Positions 1-10,040 of a DNA stretch of 28,647 nt are shown here, piece after piece. Positions within the stretch are counted from its first letter, which is position 1; each line of letters starts with the position of its first letter. Both the position numbers and the translations under genes were made by a program. Origin of the DNA: Byssochlamys sp. IMV 00236 (Eukaryota; Ascomycota; Eurotiomycetes; Eurotiales; Thermoascaceae). The stretch lies in the NCBI GenBank assembly GCA_001931875.2, contig MSJH02000825.1, positions 1 to 28,647 on the forward strand, in the 5' to 3' direction. The notes beneath the pieces were generated by a model. That model saw only the letters and a list, made by a program, of their open reading frames with translations. It did not search any database and was not told where the DNA came from.

Positions 1-387
1 TATAAAAAATATTATAAAATAATTTATATTTTAGTCTACATTATATATTAAAATTAGGATTTTAGGATTTTAATTGGGTACGCTAGGGCAAGAGTTAGTA
101 AATTACACATAGAAATTCGAAAATTACAAATCTTTCTTGGTTTTTTAATTCTTAAAAATCGATTTTTAGATATTTAATTTTTCTTTTTATATATATATAA
201 GATATAGGTTATAACCTATATAAATATTTAATTTCGAGTGAAATATCTTTAGGTTTCGACTTTTAATAAATTTTTGAAGTTTTTAGTTTAAAAGCTCGGC
301 CCACTTAAAAAATGGTAAAAATACTCGGGTGGGCTGAGCTTCTAGGGTGGGCTGAGCTCGCCCCCGGCTGGGCCGAGGTGTAGGCCC
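1..387 (-). mobile_element. X1: short TIR element, copy cut by the window edge
   Basis: This is the reverse complement of X2: position p here matches position 8483-p. Agreement is near perfect over 387 bases; I noticed one transversion near position 92. The inner end reads GGCTGGGCCGAGGTGTAGGCCC-like DNA and stops at 387, where AT-rich relic A begins. About 130 bases of the element lie left of the window, so its left duplication cannot be checked; the right flank starts TTTAACTATT. It retains many CpA and TpG dinucleotides that the neighbouring DNA lacks. No coding capacity is seen. It is probably a non-autonomous DNA transposon (MITE-like). Confidence 0.8.
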
Positions 388-645
388 TTTAACTATTATT
401 TATTCTTAAATAATTATAATAATATATTTTAATAAATTTTTAATATTTCTTAAAGGATAAATATAATTATAATATAATATTTACTATAGTTAACTATTTT
501 AATAAGTATTTTATTTTTATTCCTTATTATAATATAGCTATAGTATAAACTATAGCTAAGATTTTCTTTAAGTATATATATTATTATAAGGGCGCTCTTA
601 ATATAATAATTTTTAATTAAGAATTATAATTTATTTTAAATTTTT
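388..645. other. AT-only stretch, nothing recognised
   Basis: Almost pure A and T with scattered TATA-like runs between X1 and the first broken frame. No gene, LTR end or tRNA was seen. It may be the 5' end or untranslated part of relic A, or an older element. Confidence 0.4.
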
Positions 646-649
646 AAGA

Positions 650-1545
650 TAAATTTTATTTACTGCTAGAAGTAAAGTTAAAGCTCTTTTTAACTATATA
701 TCTTTAAATAAACAGATAGATAAAGGTTTTAAACTAATATATAGCCTAGAGACTATAGCCTTATATTAGCTATTATTAGAATAACTAGTTAAATTATTTC
801 TTAATAATTAATTTTATAGCAGTAATATTAACTTAAAAATCTATAAGAATATCTTTATTTATAGTTAAATATAGATATAAGCTCTATATTTTATTTAACT
901 AGTGCTTAATACTATAATTTACTTTAATATTAGAAAAGGCTAATTAAACTAAAGCTTAATAATAGATATATTAGCTTTAATAGATCTAGAAGATAATAAA
1001 AACCTTTATTAAGAAAGCTTAAGAATAATAAAAGAAATAAGCTAATAAATATTATTAAGAGATTAACTTTAATATTAGTAATAAAGTTTTTATTAAACTT
1101 ATAAATTAAATATTTAATTAACCTTTATAAAAGTTTAGTAATTAAATAAAGAGTTCTTTTAAAATCTTTAAGAAGATAAAAAATATTTAAAAGCTAAAAT
1201 TTCTTAATATTATAAAGATTTACTTAATCTTTTCTTTAAATTACCTTTAATAAGTATTAAATAATCTTATTTTATATTAAGTCTATAAAAAACCTCTATT
1301 AATTAAGATTTAAGGTAAATTAAAATAAAAAGTTAATAAAATTTTAGCTATTTAAATTAAATATAAATATCTTTAATATAAAGCTATTTAAAAGAGATAT
1401 TATTATAGCATTAACTTAGTATTTACCTAGTAAGAAGATAGAGCAAGAGATTAACTAGTAAAACTCTTAACTGCTTATACTATTTAGAAGCAGTTAAAAA
1501 ATAAAGAATTCTATAAATAAAAGAATTAAGATTTCTTTCTTAAAT
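650..1545 (+). pseudogene. Stop-broken former coding frame, unassigned
   Basis: One frame (for example codon-phased from position 962) stays readable for several hundred codons if TAA and TAG are taken as mutated Gln, Trp or Arg codons. The inferred protein is rich in Lys, Gln, Leu and Ser, and near its end has a basic stretch around 1428-1455 (VRR..KRLTSK-like) reminiscent of the tail of a retrotransposon polyprotein. I recognise no domain. It lies directly upstream of relic A gag on the same strand, so it may be the 3' end of another element or a leader region of A. The lack of indels against many stops fits RIP. Confidence covers the existence of a former frame, not its function. Confidence 0.35.
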
Positions 1546-1849
1546 TCTTTTCTTTTTCTCTCTCTAGTTTAAAGTTCTTTATTATATTACCTTACTAGAT
1601 TAGAGTTTTAATAAATCTAATTTAATCTGCTTAAGTATAATATTACTTTAAGCTTATTTTATTATCTTATTTTATTTTATTCTTATAAGGTTTTTTACTT
1701 AAGTATACTTTATTACTTATAAAACTTATTTAATATTAAATACTAGATTTTAAATTAGGCCTTTACTATAATAAAGTTTACTAATAAATCTAAATATCTT
1801 TAAGGTAATCTTAAGGATTATAATATATAGTTTAATTAAGAATTAAAAA

Positions 1850-2935
1850 AAAGAACTAATAATTATTATATCTTATTCTATTAAGATAATAAATTAATTA
1901 AACTCTTCTAGAATAAGTTTTAGAAGCTTCTTAAAGAAAACCCTATTAAAATCTAGAATATATAATATTATATTATTACTACTCTTCTAAAAAAGGTTAA
2001 TAACTTAAAATATATTAAATACTTAAACTAATATAAAATTAAATATAATTATAATCTTACTTAATAAATCTATTAAAAGAAATATTATATAATAGAGATA
2101 AAATAATAAGTTATAGAACTTATTTAAGAATAAGAAGAATATAAAGAGGCTCTTATTAATATAGCCCTTTATCTTAAATATAAGAGTATTTTAAGATTTA
2201 GAGATAAATAGCCTTAGTATTCTATTAAATTACTTAACTTTCTCTTTTTTATTAATAGAAAGGATTTTAAATTTAATAATTAGCTATTATAGATTAAGAA
2301 TAAGCTAAAAATAAATATTAATTATTATAGAAGTAAATATTTTTATATTATATATATTTAGAGCCGCCTAAATAAAAAGACTATAATTTATATATTTTTA
2401 AGATTTTATAAAAATTTAAACCTTCTCTTTTAAATAGCTAAAGAAATATTTAATTATCTTTAAGCTATATTCTATAACTTAAATTAATAATAGACTATAA
2501 GATATTAATTTACTAATCTATATATAAAGATATACTAGAAATATAATAATTTTTTTATAAAGTTTATAAGGCTAATAAAAGAAGCGGGTATTTATCTTAA
2601 TAATTACTAACCTAAGATATATAATAAGATTACCTTATCTCTTAGAAGTTTTATTACTAGCTAGTATTATTAAATTAAGGATTTTAATAATTTTAAAGAT
2701 ATTTATTATTAAGCTATTTATATTCTTTAAAAAAATAATAAAGATAATTATAAAGCTAGTTAAAATAAAAACTTAAATATAAAAACTTCTTTTTAGACTT
2801 TATTTAACTAATCTAATAATAGTTTATCTATTCTTAAAACTAATATTAAAATCTCTATTATTAACTATAAGACTCTTATAAAAAAAAGTGCTTTTTTTAT
2901 AAAATAAAGGAGTATTTTATTACTAATTACCTATT
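1850..2935 (+). pseudogene. gag: Relic A: Ty3/gypsy gag with mutated zinc knuckle
   Basis: Gag builds the virus-like particle of an LTR retrotransposon. With stops read through, 2284-2760 matches the fungal gypsy capsid pattern: a K..LKIN.NYY.S start, an I.Y..SRL segment, an AKEIF.YL segment and a FIRLIKEAGI segment (the Ala-Gly codons near 2584). The zinc knuckle of CX2CX4HX4C type lies at 2889-2930: the first Cys is intact (TGC), but the second Cys, the His and the last Cys all read Tyr (TAT/TAT/TAC), as RIP-type transitions would give. Upstream, 1850-2230 is charged and may be the coiled-coil N-terminus. No start codon can be defended. The gene is dead, with many in-frame stops. Protease follows on the same strand. 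Confidence 0.7.
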
Positions 2936-3104
2936 AAAAAAAGTAATAGTAAATATTAAAAATTTAAAGATTAAAAAAAGGAGAATAAACAGGACTTAAA
3001 AAAAGCTAACTCTTAAGTTAAGACTTTAATCTAGAGGTTAATAGGGAATTAGCAGAGATTAATCTTAGTTACCTCTTAAATAGTAATTACCTTATTAAAC
3101 TTAG

Positions 3105-3475
3105 CTTAATTTATAAGAATAAATATAGTATTAAGCTCTTTATCTTATTAGATTTTAAAATAAATAGGCTTTATTTTCTTAATAGCTTATTAGTCCTATT
3201 AATTACTTAATTCTTAAATACTTTTTTAAAACCTTTAAGCTAATTTATATTTATTAATAGCTATAATAATAGAACTAGAGAATAAATAGGCTATATATTT
3301 ATTACTAACTTAAAGATTAATAAGAAAATCTATTTAAACCTTTTAATACTAGTTATTAACTTAAATTATTATAATTTAATTCTTAGATAAAAGTAAATAG
3401 CTAAAGAGTTTATTCTCTTAAATACTTAAAATTAATAATTAATTTAGCTATATAATAATCTATAAATTTATTAAT
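3105..3475 (+). pseudogene. Relic A: retropepsin-like protease domain
   Basis: Retroviral-type aspartic protease that would process the Gag-Pol polyprotein. The inferred peptide follows the fungal gypsy order: a hydrophobic strand ending in LLDF at about 3144 (in place of the catalytic D-S/T-G), then FLN..L, then YIF(I)TNLKI, then LLILVINLNYYNLILR, which mirrors the family's flap and the 'hDhILG(R)xW' segment. Gly and Ser of the active triplet are lost to transitions. The domain sits between the zinc knuckle and RT in the expected gag-PR-RT order. The match is by pattern only and weaker than for RT. Confidence 0.55.
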
Positions 3476-3919
3476 TTTAATAGGAGCTAATTACTATAAA
3501 GGAGAACTTAATAAAGCTATTTTTAAACCCTAAATATTAATAAGATATTAATAGAAGAGATTAATAAATAAAGAAATAGATTTAAATTTTAAAATAAGAA
3601 AATTCTCCTTATTATTAGCCGCTATAAATTAAATAAGTTAATATTTAATTAGCTCTAATAAAAATGCAATATAAATTAAGAGATTAATTTAATCTCTTAC
3701 CTTTAATAATTATAAAACTATATTCTTTAATAATAGATATAAAGAAAATATTAAATATTATATATATAGAAGCTAAGAGATTTTAATAAGCGTTATATAA
3801 GAAAGATATAAAAGTCTTTACTATTAGCCTATATAAGATTAATAAAATTATTAAATAAAAGTTCTTAGTTATATAAGAAGAATAAGAACTTTTAAAGCTA
3901 ATTTATAAATATCTTCTTA

Positions 3920-4800
3920 TAGTTTATAAAGATTTCTTAAATATTTTCTCTAAGTAAGTATTAAATAAACTATCTTTTTACTAACCCTATAACTATAAGA
4001 TAAAACTTAAAGGGGAAATTCTTTTAAGATATTAATCTCTTTATAAATAATTACTAAAAAAGTTATAGATATTAAAAGTATATTTAATTAATAATTTAAA
4101 AAAGGATTTTATTATACTTAGCTAAAAGTTATTTACTTTACTTATTTTTTTTATAAAGAAGGTAAATAGAGAACTATAATTTTATATTAATTATTATTAT
4201 CTAAATATTATTATAAAGAAGAATTATTATCTCTTACTATTAATTAATAAAACCCTAATTAAAGTTAGCTAAGCTAAAATCTTTATAAAGCTAAATATTT
4301 AATAAATATTTTATAAGATTTAAATAGATTTTAATTTAAAAGCTTTAATAACTTTCTATATAAAATATAAGATTTATAAATATTAAATACTTCCTTTTAA
4401 GCTTATTAATAGACCGGCTATATTCTAATAATATATAAATAATCTCTTTTTTAACCTGCTTAATAACTATATAAGTATTTATTTAAATAATATCTTAATT
4501 TATTCTAATAATAAATAGAAATATTAACTTTAAATAAAAAAGGTATTATGCTATTTATAGAAAGCTAGTCTATAAGCTAATATTAAAAAATATAAGTTCT
4601 ATATTATATAGATAAAATATCTTAGTTTTATTATTAATATAAAAGATATTAAAGTTAACTTTAAGAAAATTATTATTATCTAAGATTAGAAATAGCTTAA
4701 AATAATCTATAAAGTCTATTTATTCTTAGGCTTCTATAATTTCTATAGAAGGTTTATTAAAGATTATAATTATATTATAAAACTAATAATAGACTTAATT
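3920..4800 (+). pseudogene. pol: Relic A: reverse transcriptase domain
   Basis: Copies element RNA into DNA. The fingers start around 3930 with DFLNIFSK, then PYNYKIKL, SLY and LINNLKKDFI, matching the gypsy 'VFS..PPHR.YDHKI..LY.MS..EL..L...L..LL.KGFI' path. The catalytic YxDD reads Y-L-N-N at 4480-4491, so both Asp codons became AAT. It is followed by ILIYSN, then KYKFYI (the C-E-F segment), IKYL.FIINIKDIKVN, and FLGFYNFYRRFIKDY at about 4728-4773, the most intact motif of the window. Many TAA/TAG interrupt it. RNase H follows with no gap. Ty3/gypsy assignment is firm; subfamily is not. Confidence 0.85.
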
Positions 4801-4829
4801 AAAGAGAATTATTTATTTAATTTTAATTA

Positions 4830-5300
4830 AACCTATTATAAGGCTTTTAAAATATTAAAAGAATAACTTTAATTAGCGTTAATCTTATATAATTATAATC
4901 TTAATAAGAATATATATATTAAGATAAATACTTTAAATAATATTATAGCTATATTACTTACTTAGTAAGAAAATAAATAGAACTTTTAATATTTAGTAGC
5001 TTATTACTTAAAGATAATAGTATTAGCTGAATATAATTATTTAATCTATAATAAGAAGCTCTTAATAATTATATAAGCCCTTAAGAAATAGTATATAAAG
5101 CTTATAGAATTATAAATAAATAAGCTATTTAATATCTTAATAGATTATTATACTCTTAAATACTTTATAATTACTAAAATATTAAATTTAAAATAGGCTT
5201 AATAGGCAAAGTTCTTATTATATTATTATTTTTTAATTTAATATTACCTAGAGAAGCTAAATACTTTAGCTAATATCTTATTATAATAAGAAGGAAATAT
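4830..5300 (+). pseudogene. Relic A: RNase H domain
   Basis: Would degrade the RNA of the RNA-DNA hybrid. It follows the RT thumb in frame with a LILYNYNLNKNIYIKINTLN segment, in which the Asp residues of the family's 'ETDAS' are lost. Then come VAYYLKIIVLAEYNYLIYNKKLL (family: FFS.K..PAE.NYEIYDKELLAI), a Y.TLKYFIITKILN segment (family: TDHKNLEYF...K.LN) and finally L..LNTLANIL (family: GK.N..ADALSR). Gene order and spacing after RT are normal. Broken by stops throughout. Confidence 0.75.
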
Positions 5301-5529
5301 CTTCTAATAAAGAGAATAAATAAGTTAATACTAGATCTAGTATCTATTAAAGCTTAAAATCTTAAATATATAGATTTAAAAGAAGTTAGCAGAGCAGGAG
5401 ATTCTTCTAGCTTTAATATTAATTAGAGAGTTTACTTTAATAGATAAAATCTTTAGAGAAAACTATAAGAATATAGATTTAGTATTATTCTATAAAAATA
5501 TAGATTAAGAAAATTCTTTATATTAATTA

Positions 5530-5735
5530 GTAAATAGGCTTCTATTATATAATAAACAATTAATTATTCTTAATTAAGGAGATTTATAAATATATCTCTT
5601 AGATAAAGTCTATTATTAAGTCTTTACTACCTATTTAAAATATAGGAAAATATAATAATTAATAAAGTTCTGCTATTACTAGCTTAAAATAATTAATTTT
5701 ATTAATTAATATATTATTATAATATTAGTATAAGA
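5530..5735 (+). pseudogene. Relic A: start of integrase (zinc-binding part), truncated
   Basis: The segment RLLLYNKQLIIL...IYLLDKVYY.VF..YLKYRKI follows the usual gypsy entry into integrase (G.L..P....R..LL...HD....GH.G..KT). The zinc-binding His residues read Tyr or are unclear. I cannot follow a catalytic DDE core after it: within a few hundred bases the reading changes to the gag of relic B. Relic A therefore seems to lose its 3' part here, by truncation or by insertion of B. Confidence 0.5.
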
Positions 5736-6169
5736 GATAAGAGAGTTTTAAGAAAAGCTACCCTAAGATATCTTAATAGAATAATTAACCTACTAGCTAA
5801 TACTTATATAAGAAGTTATATAACCTTATAAAGATATCTTTAATATATAGCTTAATCTAAATTTAAGCTCTTTAAGCTATATTTTATTTACTAAGCCTGC
5901 CTGTAATAGCTTATTTTAGCTTAAATTAGCTAGATAAAGATTCTATAACTAATTCTAATATTAATTACCTTATTTTATTTATTTTAATCTGCTCTTTAAG
6001 CCTATATTTTAATATTATATAGCTTTTATTTAAGAGTTAATATTATTAATAATATCTGCTCTAATTTCTCTATTCTTATTAATTATTTTAAGGGAGTTTA
6101 TTAAATATATTATTATTAGCTATAAGCTAAAATAATATAATTATTATTGCCTAGTATATAAATATATTA
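5736..6169 (+). other. Junction between relics A and B, unassigned
   Basis: The + strand still reads as long pieces between stops, with some retained GC spots (for example GCCTGCCTGT near 5896). No integrase core, LTR end or primer-binding site could be recognised. This is where relic A should end and relic B begin. Confidence 0.35.
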
Positions 6170-7345
6170 CTAGAGCTAAGTTATTTATAAATAAAGCTAG
6201 CTAATATATTAAATAAATTAAGATAAGATTCTAAAAATTTTAATAGGAGTTTATAGCTATATAATAGAGGCTTAAATAAAAAAATATTAATCTTAAGACT
6301 ATTTAGTAATATTAGGAGATATAGCTTAATAAAAAGAAATAATAATATATTTAGGCTATTCTTAAAAAAAATTAAGCGTATTATATAGCTACTTTTATTA
6401 TAAATATATTTATATTTATATTTAAATTTAAGCTTAATATTAAAAGATTTATAGCTATTTTAATAAAAGCATTTAAAATATTTATTATTATACTTTTCTT
6501 TACCTCTAGATTTTTAAAGAGATTTCTTAATTTAAATAAGTTTAAGAATAATTAAATGGACTTTTAGTACTTTATAGCCTTAATTTAAGAGAAAATAATA
6601 ATTAATTAAGACTAATTCTTAATCCCCTAGAGCTATATAGCTTATATAACTAATTATTTAAAAGATATACCTTATACTTAAATATTACTATATATTAGAG
6701 ATAGAACTTATATTCTTAGCAATTATTAAGAGATTTTAAATATCTTAAAGTATATATTTAATAATTTTAATTATATAAATAATATATATAATAAACTATT
6801 TAACCTCTATTAAATTAATAAAAAATTTAAAATTTTCTTTATTAAATTTTAGCATTTAATATTAAAAAAAGAAATATTTAAAGAAATATTATTTATTTTA
6901 CTTAAGTAAGCTATTAATTAAAAACTCTAAGAAATATTATTATATAATTAGCCCTTAAGTTATAAGTATTATTAATTTACTAAATTTTTATAAGACTTTA
7001 AAAATTATTATTATTAGTATATAGTAAACTAGCCTCTTACTATAAAGACTTATACTAATATTTTAAAACCTGCTTAATATATTTAGTCTCTTTTATTTAT
7101 TTTAAGCTTTATCCCTATTATAAGAATTAATAGTTAGCCTTAAAAAAACCCTATATAGAGAGATAAGCTAGCCTTAATATAGCTATATAATCTTATAAAC
7201 TTAAGTACTTTTAAATATTTAAATAAAAGAAAGTATAGCTTATTATATTATAAGACTAATACTTATTTTTATTATAGTTTCTTAGAATATTATATTAAAG
7301 ATTACTTATATTTAAATAATTGCTAGAAGATTTAAACTATAGCTA
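6170..7345 (+). pseudogene. gag: Relic B: Ty3/gypsy gag
   Basis: A second, different gag on the same strand. The start (about 6,170-6,400) reads as a Gln/Glu/Lys-rich coiled-coil segment, as in many fungal gypsy gags. The capsid part runs from about 6,540: N-MDF..F, then NQD.FLIP.SYIAYITNYLK, ILLYIRD, LSNYQEIL, NKLFNLYQINKKF..FFI.FQ, and KFLQDF..YY. These match the gag family that has a 'SR.AYA...L.G.A..QI.PYI' and 'FF.EF.RLA' layout. A zinc knuckle is expected near 7,230-7,300, where Tyr-rich sequence could be its remains, but I cannot place it residue by residue. The reading frame is continuous apart from stops. Pol of the same element resumes after the X2 insertion. Confidence 0.65.
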
Positions 7346-8085
7346 TATATAAATCTTACCCTTAAACTCCTTAAGTAATTTAATTCGTAAACTTATATAA
7401 TTTATTCCTTAGCTAGTCTTTAATAAAAGAAATAAGCTTAAAATAAATTATAGCTAAGCTTAAAAATTATATATTATCTATATCTTTACTGCTATTATTT
7501 ATAGATTTAACCTTAAGAAATATCTATAATAATTAAAATTAATAATATTACTAATAATATTAAAAAAGAAAAAAAAGAAGATTTATTTACTAACTTATAT
7601 TCTGCTTAATATTAAAGCTAAGGAATAAGAATTTATAAACTAAAAATAGGCTAAAGATTAAAAGTTAAAGCCTATTCCCCTAAAAAGCTTAATTATCTTA
7701 TATATATTTAATAGAAGAGAATTAGAAAATAAGAAGATTATATATTATATCTTAATAAATATAAGAATTAAAGATTATTTTAAGAAGAATATTAAGTTCT
7801 ATATTATTTAATTAGTATATTACTTTATTATCTTAAGACTCCCTTAGCTAAAGTATTATAACCTATATCTATAATTTACTATCTATAATATTGCTTTTAA
7901 TAATAATTATTATTAGAAAAATTATAATATACTTTTAAAGCTAATTAAAATACTTATTCTATATAATATTTCTTTAAAAGTTTTACTTTAATATCTACTC
8001 CTAAGACCCTAAATATTAAAAAAGAAAAATATAGCCTTTATTTCTCTAGCTGCTTATTTTACCTATATTTAAAAAAAAAATATTT
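7346..8085 (+). other. Relic B: gag-pol linker, protease expected but not recognised
   Basis: Lies between gag and the RT of relic B, where the protease should be. The sequence is broken coding-like DNA with Lys-rich and Ile-rich pieces. I could not find a convincing D-S/T-G or 'LG.PWL' segment. Confidence 0.35.
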
Positions 8086-8095
8086 AGATATTTAT
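8086..8095. repeat. Left target-site duplication of X2
   Basis: AGATATTTAT here and GGATATTTAT at 8614-8623 flank X2. Nine bases are identical, and the tenth differs as A/G, which one transition would explain. A 9-10 bp duplication is typical of Mutator-like elements and is longer than the 8 bp of hAT elements. Confidence 0.75.
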
Positions 8096-8163
8096 GGGCC
8101 TACACCTCGGCCCAGCCGGGGGCGAGCTCAGCCCACCCTAGAAGCTCAGCCCACCCGAGTATT
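8096..8163 (+). repeat. X2 left terminal inverted repeat
   Basis: GC-rich end with the palindromic GAGCTC and two direct AGCTCAGCCCACCC units (near 8124 and 8141). It pairs with 8546-8613 and is also nearly identical to the right end of M (26,000-26,071, inverted). Confidence 0.8.
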
Positions 8164-8261
8164 TTTACCATTTTTTAAGTGGGCCGAGCTTTTAAACTAA
8201 AAACTTCAAAAATTTATTAAAAGTCGAAACCTAAAGATATTTCACTCGAAATTAAATATTT

Positions 8262-8281
8262 ATATAGGTTATAACCTATAT
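8262..8281. repeat. Perfect 20-bp palindrome inside X
   Basis: ATATAGGTTATAACCTATAT is fully self-complementary. It recurs at the matching place in X1 (202-221) and X3 (28,575-28,594), so it is a fixed part of the element. It could be a protein-binding site or a hairpin; nothing in the sequence decides. Confidence 0.8.
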
Positions 8282-8545
8282 CTTATATATATAAAAAAAG
8301 AAAAATTAAATATCTAAAAATCGATTTTTAAGAATTAAAAAACCAAGAAAGATTTGTAATTTTCGAATTTCTATGTGTAATTTACTAACTCTTGCCCTAG
8401 AGTACCCAATTAAAATCCTAAAATCCTAATTTTAATATATAATGTAGACTAAAATATAAATTATTTTATAATATTTTTTATATATTTCTACTATGCCTAA
8501 ATAGGCTAGGAAAAATCAAAGTTTCTTGGGGTGCGCCGAGATCCC

Positions 8546-8613
8546 AAATACTTGGGTGGTATGAGCTTTTAGGGTGGGCTGAGCTCGTCCCCGGCTGGGC
8601 TGAGCTACATCCC
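8546..8613 (-). repeat. X2 right terminal inverted repeat
   Basis: Inverted partner of 8096-8163. It carries more transitions than the left end (for example GGGTGGTATGAGCTTTT against GGGTGGGCTGAGCTTCT). The same end type is found at the left of M (19,236-19,300, inverted). Confidence 0.8.
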
Positions 8614-8623
8614 GGATATTTAT
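8614..8623. repeat. Right target-site duplication of X2
   Basis: GGATATTTAT, partner of 8086-8095. Coding sequence of relic B resumes immediately after it. Confidence 0.75.
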
Positions 8624-8639
8624 AATTACCCTAGAGGAC

Positions 8640-9600
8640 CTAGATATTATTTTAAGGATTAAATAAGTCTAGAAAGAAAACTTTACTTACTTACTATTTA
8701 AGGAGTTTAAGAATTATATTAATATTTTTTCTTTTAAGGAGGTTAAGCGCCTGCTATTATATTATTTTTATAACTATAATATTAAACTGCTAGAGAGAAA
8801 GTTACTCTTTTTTAAACCCCTATATACTATATCCCGGGATAAATTAAAGATCTTAAAAGAATAAATTAAAGAAAACTTAAAAAAGAGATTTATTTACTTA
8901 AACTTATTACTTACCGCATTTTTAATTTTATTTATTAAGAAGTTTAATAGAAGAATATAGATCTATATAAATTATTAAGCCTTAAATATAATAACTATTA
9001 AAGACTAATATCTCTTACTCTTAATTAAGAAGACTTTAAATAATTTAAAAAGAATAAAATATTTTATAAAGATTAATATTATTTTTATATTTAATAACCT
9101 TTATATTAAGAAAAGATAAAAATACTTAATTACTTTCTATACTTAACTTAGCCTATTTAAATTATTAATAATATTATTTAGCTTAATAAAAGTACTAGTA
9201 ATATTTTAATAATTTATTAATAATATCTTATAAGATTATCTTAATATCTTTTATACTATATATTTTAATAATATTTTAATATATAGTATAACTTATTCTA
9301 AATATATTTAATATATCTATATTATCTTATAGAAGCTATATAAAGTAGGCTTATATATAAAGATTTAAAAGTATAAGTTTATTATTTCTAAAACTAAATT
9401 CTTAAATATTATTATTAGCTAAAATTATATTAAGATAAATTTAAATAAGGTAAAAATAATTATTAAATAAAAGACCTTAATCTATATAATTAATATATAA
9501 GCCTTTATTAAGTTTAATAACTTTTACTACTAATTTATTTATAACTTTTCTAAGATAATTATACTGCTTATAAACTTAATTTAAAAGGGAGTTTTTTTTA
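8640..9600 (+). pseudogene. pol: Relic B: reverse transcriptase domain
   Basis: RT of the second gypsy element, resuming after X2. It opens with LFKEFKNYINIFSF.E (family: LP.E...F.DVFS), then FKPLYTISRDKLKILKEQI, KKRFIYL, INYQALNIITIKDQYLLLLI, a FTRLDL-like stretch mutated to FIKINI, and LITFYTQ. The YxDD box reads Y-F-N-N at 9261-9272, again with both Asp codons turned into AAT, followed by ILIYSI. Then come KLYKVGLYIKI, KYKF and FIKFNNFYY.FI (family: FLGFANFYRRFI). The order and spacing are those of a full-length Ty3/gypsy RT. Stops occur throughout, mostly at former Gln, Arg or Trp positions. Confidence 0.85.
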
Positions 9601-10040
9601 ATTAAATACTTACTTATTAGTCTAGTTTTAAAGCCTTAAAAGAGATATTTATTTAAGCCTTAATCTTAAAGCTATTTAATTAGACTTATAAGATTATAGT
9701 TAAAACTAATTTATTTAACTATATATTAGCTAAAGTTATATTCTAGTATAATAATAAAGGAATTCTATATTTTATTATATATTTTTTTTAAAAAAACTCT
9801 TTATTATAAAGTATAATTATAAGATTTATAATAAAGAACTATTAGTAATTATTTACTATTTTAAAGAGTAATACCTTAAGCTTAAAAATATATTATTACT
9901 AATTAAAGTTATTATAAATTATTATAATTTAAAATATTTTATATTAATTAAGCTACTAAATTAGTAATAGACTTATTAGTTTAAGTTTTATCTTAATTTA
10001 ATTTCTAAATTATATACTATTTTAAAAAATAAAGAATAAA
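9601..10040 (+). pseudogene. Relic B: RNase H domain
   Basis: Continues the same frame: LILKLFN..Y (family: A.VL.HFDP), a LKLIYLTIYQLA.VIF stretch in place of ETDASD...GVLSQ, then GILYFIIYFFKKTLYY.KVQ (family: HPVAYFSKKL.PAE.NY), a YYKLLQFKIFYI segment in the TDH.NL.YF place and, at the end, FYLNLIS and ILKNKE.SLIFQLGD (family: FDF.I.YRPG...ADALSRRPGD). The closing GD pair near 10,060 is well kept. Catalytic Asp residues are mostly lost. Confidence 0.75.

Larger units (their letters stand above)
8096..8613 (+). mobile_element. X2: complete 0.52-kb TIR element (MITE-like)
   Basis: A complete copy of a short non-autonomous DNA transposon inserted in relic B. Left end (8096-8163) begins GGGCCTACACCTCGGCCCAG; the right end (8546-8613), read inverted, begins GGGATGTAGCTCAGCCCAG. 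The two ends then stay alike for about 65 bases with transitions as the main difference. Each end holds two direct copies of AGCTCAGCCCACCC or its near match, a typical arrangement of transposase-binding repeats. The interior has no open frame but contains a perfect 20-bp palindrome. It is flanked by a 9-10 bp duplication and joins gag and RT of relic B when removed. Unlike its surroundings it keeps many CpA sites, so it is young or escaped RIP. Mutator-like is my best guess, hAT the alternative. Confidence 0.85.

Noticed and set aside
1..8482. One 8.5-kb element with 387-bp terminal inverted repeats (1-387 against 8096-8482).
   Set aside because: The right repeat is part of a complete 0.52-kb element (8096-8613) with its own ends and target-site duplication, and relic B coding continues across it. 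The two repeats are separate X copies in opposite orientation.
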